From assembly GCF_017254845.1 (NCBI RefSeq), contig NZ_JAFKCU010000002.1, positions 682,001 to 746,000 on the forward strand: a stretch of DNA of 64,000 nucleotides. Reading direction: 5' to 3'. Both the position numbers and the translations under genes were made by a program. Below the pieces are notes generated by a model that was not told the origin of the DNA, searched no databases, and saw only the letters and a list, made by a program, of their open reading frames with translations. This document shows, in pieces, positions 60,701-64,000 of the stretch (position 1 is the stretch's first letter; each line of letters begins with the position of its first letter). The DNA comes from Algoriphagus pacificus (GTDB lineage Bacteria; Bacteroidota; Bacteroidia; Cytophagales; Cyclobacteriaceae).

Positions 60701-62146
60701 TCATTCCTCAACACGCCCATGTTTTCTCAGATTATTCCCTTCTGAATCAGTCAAGGCATCTCCCATATCTGCTCTTGCCTCATCGGCAAACTGATTTAGT
60801 TTCGCTACGATTTCAGGGTTTTTTGCTGAGACATCTGTTGTTTCATTTGGGTCTACAGAAAGATCAAATAAGGCAGCATTTTCTAAATTTAGCATGTGGT
60901 ATTTAACAGGAATTCCATCATTTCTCATTTCTGTTCCTTCAGGGATACTCCTATAGGCATGGGGGAATACCATTTTCCACTTTCCATAGATTACAGCCTG
61001 CAATTCGTTCCTATTGTAATAGGCAAAATATGGCTTGGGTTCCAATTCTTTACCTTCCAGCAAAGGAAGTATGCTTCTTCCATCGATTGGCAAATCTGGA
61101 AGCTTTGAACCTGTAATTTCAGCTAAAGTCGGTAAGATGTCGATCGTCATTGCTGATTGATTCTCCACCTTACCCTCTGGGAAATGGTTAGGCCAAACAA
61201 AAATACCTGGTTCACGGATTCCTCCATCCCAAGAAGTTCCTTTGCCTTCTCTCAATCCTCCTGTCAATCCAGCATGACCTCCATAGGAAAGCCAAGGGCC
61301 ATTATCTGAAGTGAAGATGATGATTGTGTTTTCTGCAAGCCCAAGCTCCTCCAATTTCTCCCTAACCTGGCCTACTGACCAGTCTACTTCCATCATCACG
61401 TCTCCATAAAGACCCTGTTCAGATTTTCCTTTGAACTTATCAGAAACATACAAAGGCACATGTGTCATGCTGTGTGCCAAATACAAGAAAAAAGGCTTGT
61501 CTTTACTTTGCTCAATAAATTTGATAGCTTCCTCTATATAATTCGTTGTCAGCATGCTTTGATCATCAAGCGTATCAATCACAGCTGTATTTCTATACAA
61601 TGGAAGAGGTGGATAATAATCTTTTACCTCTGGATGAAGAGGCCACATGTCATTGGAATAAGGCAATCCATAAAAGGAATCAAAACCCTGTTTTGTAGGT
61701 AGAAAGGGTGCCAAATGTCCCAAATGCCATTTTCCAACCATACCAGTGATATAGCCATTTGCTTTAAGCATTTCTGCTATTGTGGTCTCTTCAGGGTTGA
61801 GGCCATGGTTGGCAGAATGATCTAAAGCTCCAAAAATCTCCAATCGATTGGCATAAGTACCAGTTAAAAGAGCTGCTCTTGAAGCTGAACAAACCGCATG
61901 GGGAACATAAAATTGGGTGAATCTAACACCGTCTGAGGCTAGTTGATCTAGGTTGGGAGTTTTCCATTGCGTGGCTCCATAAACCCCTAAATCGCCATAG
62001 CCCATGTCATCTGCAAAAATTAAGACAATGTTAGGCTTTGAAGGGGATTCTTGAAGGTTTTCTTCTTTCGAATTGGATTGGCATGAACTGATTCCAGCAA
62101 GAATTGAAATCGTAAAAAGGAATCTATGTGTGTTTTTGAAAAGCAT
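60701..62146 (-). CDS. Lipoprotein family S1 sulfatase
   Basis: A 481-residue sulfatase that hydrolyses a sulfate ester at the outer or periplasmic face. The signal AGISSC gives the lipidated C22. Metal-binding D46-D47 lie in IFADDMGYGDLG. The formylglycine site is AVCSASR with C86 (C-x-A-x-R). GKWHLGH near residue 137 and TSDNGP near 277 complete the active site. It resembles the arylsulfatase A/S1_16-like branch, and differs clearly from the sulfatase at 2.5-4.0 kb. The ATG at 62146 is used rather than a GTG six bases earlier. It converges with the FAD oxidoreductase, separated by six bases. Confidence 0.92.
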   Translation of the reverse strand: MLFKNTHRFLFTISILAGISSCQSNSKEENLQESPSKPNIVLIFADDMGYGDLGVYGATQWKTPNLDQLASDGVRFTQFYVPHAVCSASRAALLTGTYANRLEIFGALDHSANHGLNPEETTIAEMLKANGYITGMVGKWHLGHLAPFLPTKQGFDSFYGLPYSNDMWPLHPEVKDYYPPLPLYRNTAVIDTLDDQSMLTTNYIEEAIKFIEQSKDKPFFLYLAHSMTHVPLYVSDKFKGKSEQGLYGDVMMEVDWSVGQVREKLEELGLAENTIIIFTSDNGPWLSYGGHAGLTGGLREGKGTSWDGGIREPGIFVWPNHFPEGKVENQSAMTIDILPTLAEITGSKLPDLPIDGRSILPLLEGKELEPKPYFAYYNRNELQAVIYGKWKMVFPHAYRSIPEGTEMRNDGIPVKYHMLNLENAALFDLSVDPNETTDVSAKNPEIVAKLNQFADEARADMGDALTDSEGNNLRKHGRVEE

Positions 62147-62166
62147 AACCACTGATTATTCAATAT

Positions 62167-63492
62167 TTATTGGATTTTATTCCAGATCATGTCACCGATT
62201 TTTTCACCCTGTTTCACGCCTTCTTCGATTGCATCTCTAAAGTGAATACCTCCATATAATCTGGAAATTGCGGCTTCTTCTGAAGCTAAAAGAAATGATT
62301 TGAATGGTCGCTTCGGTAGGCCGAAATAAGTTTCCGAACTGTCTATAAACTCAAAATTATCCCCAAAATAACCTGTCAAAACAACAGCAGAAGCTCTGCT
62401 GATGACCGAATGCCCAGAGGTATATTCTGGGAAAGGGGGTGTTTGTAATAAAGGTCTCCAACGCTGATCTACTTTTTGATTGATGACAGTTTCAGGTCGG
62501 ATTCTATCTGTGTCATATTTTGCTTTCCAGCAGGAGATAAATGCATCATGCAAAGTCATACCTACCAATGCATGGATGTAGGAGGTTTCAGCAAATGAAA
62601 GATTTGCCTTCTGGGCTGCGATGCCTGTTATTCCCATCCAATGACCTCCTGGAGAAATCTTCTTTACACCAATTGCCATATGGCCTGAAAATTCTACTTT
62701 GAAAGGATTACAATCCCAAAAATTGGCTATCAGCTTCCGCTCATCATTTAGCTCGTTGGTTGTGGTATAAACTTCCATCAGCTGCTTGTGAAATGAGCTT
62801 CCTTCCGTCATATCAAAAGGAGCCATGGGTGCAGGTTTATACGCTTCCAAATTTTCAATAAAGAATGGTTTAATGGTTTTCCACTCAGGCTCCACTGCCG
62901 CGATATATGCTGGAGGAGTAGGGTACCAAAAGCCTTCTCCTTTTTGCGGAGTATAACGTGTCAAAGTAGAAAGTTGTAAATACCCGTCTTTTTTTGCTAC
63001 TTCCATCACTTTTTTGGCAACCAGAGTCGCAAAATCAATGTGTGCCTGAAGTGATTTTTTGTTGATTATTTTGGCTCTCAAAGCTGCCTCAACCCATTCC
63101 TCTTGCTTCTCTTTCAAAAGATATCCGGATGGCATGATTGCCTCGCCAACTTTTAGCATTGCATAGATTGCTGCGAATTCTGGAGATGTGAGGGTAGGAT
63201 TTGGGATTTCCAAATTTTGATCTGAGAGATAAGTTTCTGAAAGCAAATCTTCATGATCAAAACTTTGATTAGTTTCCTTGATCACTAAATAGGAAGCAAG
63301 GTTAGAATATGCGTAGATCCTTGCTGCTACAGGAGGGCTTGCCACGTCGGTGACCATGACTTCCGTGATATGAAATAGCTCTTCGGTGTAAAGTTTTGGC
63401 CAGTTAGGATTCTTGGGATTGGCATTTACTTTTCCAATCCAAATCAATGAGATCAGAAGGAATAGCCAAAAATATTTATTAGAAATCTTCAT
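62167..63492 (-). CDS. Vanadium-haloperoxidase-like PAP2 superfamily protein
   Basis: A 441-residue secreted protein of the PAP2/vanadium chloroperoxidase superfamily. A signal peptide covers about residues 1-24. The phosphate- or vanadate-binding motifs are intact: K325-x6-RP (KYDTDRIRP), SGH at 359-361 (YTSGHSV), and SR-x5-H (SRLYGGIHFRD), with R411 and H417. Activity could be haloperoxidase or acid phosphatase; sequence alone does not tell. It overlaps the upstream FG-GAP gene by four bases (ATGA) and lies 20 bases before the sulfatase gene, so the three form one operon. Confidence 0.88.
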   Translation of the reverse strand: MKISNKYFWLFLLISLIWIGKVNANPKNPNWPKLYTEELFHITEVMVTDVASPPVAARIYAYSNLASYLVIKETNQSFDHEDLLSETYLSDQNLEIPNPTLTSPEFAAIYAMLKVGEAIMPSGYLLKEKQEEWVEAALRAKIINKKSLQAHIDFATLVAKKVMEVAKKDGYLQLSTLTRYTPQKGEGFWYPTPPAYIAAVEPEWKTIKPFFIENLEAYKPAPMAPFDMTEGSSFHKQLMEVYTTTNELNDERKLIANFWDCNPFKVEFSGHMAIGVKKISPGGHWMGITGIAAQKANLSFAETSYIHALVGMTLHDAFISCWKAKYDTDRIRPETVINQKVDQRWRPLLQTPPFPEYTSGHSVISRASAVVLTGYFGDNFEFIDSSETYFGLPKRPFKSFLLASEEAAISRLYGGIHFRDAIEEGVKQGEKIGDMIWNKIQ

Positions 63493-64000
63493 TTCAATTG
63501 AAAGCTTCTTAAAGGCTTTTGATTTATTCCGAATAGAATTTGTGTTCCCGATTCCGATTCAATTGGAATCATAGATTTAATGTCTCCTTTAATCGCAAGA
63601 CCTGATTGTGCAGGTGTCAATGGAGTGAAATTTCCTTTTCCATCACCTTCTAATACTAGACCCAATCCTGCATCTATTAACCCAATTCGAATTCTAGTAT
63701 AGGTTTGATTTCCGCCTAAAATCAAATCAAGAATTCCATCGCCAGTCACGTCGATTGGCAGAATGCTATAAATTGGAAAGGATTGAGCTATTCTAGGAAG
63801 CTCTTTTTCCTTAAATCCATTTCCAGTATTTTCTAGATAGAATGATTTCAAAGTATTTGCCTCCAAAACCTGGGAATTTTCAAGTTCTTCTTTGGTAAAT
63901 AAATCCTCCATTGTTGCTTTGGAATAAGATGCATAATCTGTGAATCGACTGCGCATACTCGCCATTTGATCCAAAAGCTCATCTCTACTTGGGAAAGGAT
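63489..64000 (-). CDS. FG-GAP/VCBS repeat protein, C-terminal part
   Basis: The visible 170 residues are the C-terminus of a secreted beta-propeller protein. The frame remains open to base 64000 (PFPSRDELLDQMASM at the edge), so the gene continues outside the window. An FG-GAP-like motif, PIDVTGDGILDLILGGNQ, is clear, with GLGLVLEGDGKGNFTPL as a second calcium-binding repeat. It ends in a stop overlapping the PAP2 gene's ATG. Proteins of this type accompany SusCD/VHPO-like genes in Cytophagales and may bind surface ligands; the role is unproven. Confidence 0.85.
   Translation of the reverse strand, partial: PFPSRDELLDQMASMRSRFTDYASYSKATMEDLFTKEELENSQVLEANTLKSFYLENTGNGFKEKELPRIAQSFPIYSILPIDVTGDGILDLILGGNQTYTRIRIGLIDAGLGLVLEGDGKGNFTPLTPAQSGLAIKGDIKSMIPIESESGTQILFGINQKPLRSFQLK

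Overview
The window reads as chromosome of a Bacteroidota bacterium, most likely Cytophagales and of the Cyclobacteriaceae/Algoriphagus kind. This rests on an outer-membrane SusC/SusD pair, type III glutamine synthetase, Bacteroidota-style promoters (repeated TAnnTTTG -7 boxes), scarce Shine-Dalgarno sites, a DUF4011-type helicase, lipoprotein sulfatases and a laminarinase-like GH16 enzyme. The genus is an inference; no rRNA or tRNA gene was seen. Coding density is high and both strands are used in short operons.

Left part (1-10.3 kb): an alcohol dehydrogenase cut by the window edge and marC; a MazG-like pyrophosphohydrolase; a small membrane protein; a secreted sulfatase; gcvT with a comB-like gene; an IscA/HesB protein; methylmalonyl-CoA epimerase; thiL; rlmD coupled to a small unknown gene. 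Then (10.3-17.6 kb) come an SDR oxidoreductase abutting a 1292-residue SF1 helicase, a hipBA toxin-antitoxin pair behind an array of ATGA-N4-TCAT sites, and a DUF218 membrane protein.

Middle part (17.8-37 kb): a giant FAD/Fe-S D-2-hydroxyacid dehydrogenase with an FAH-fold partner; the histidine utilisation operon hutHIUG facing a LysR regulator; an XRE membrane regulator; a GH16 lipoprotein; the menaquinone operon (hotdog thioesterase, menF, menD); a histidine phosphatase; and a Nif3-like/zinc-ribbon pair.

Right part (37-64 kb): lpxK with a putative porin, a MiaE-like hydroxylase and a GyrI-like protein; an orphan FtsX-like permease; a GMC oxidoreductase; a TPP riboswitch governing a PnuT-type thiamine transporter that overlaps a flavin-monooxygenase-like gene; a eukaryote-like (GH13_8) glycogen branching enzyme; mtaB; glnN. 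The end is a nutrient-uptake locus: susC, susD, a ROK-family kinase and a secreted FAD oxidoreductase on one strand, converging on an FG-GAP protein, a vanadium-haloperoxidase-like PAP2 protein and a lipoprotein sulfatase on the other.

The strongest leads are the riboswitch-controlled monooxygenase-like gene, the operator array before hipBA, the helicase with a degenerate nuclease-like tail, and several -7 boxes lying so close to start codons that leaderless mRNAs are predicted. No wholly new system could be demonstrated from the sequence alone.
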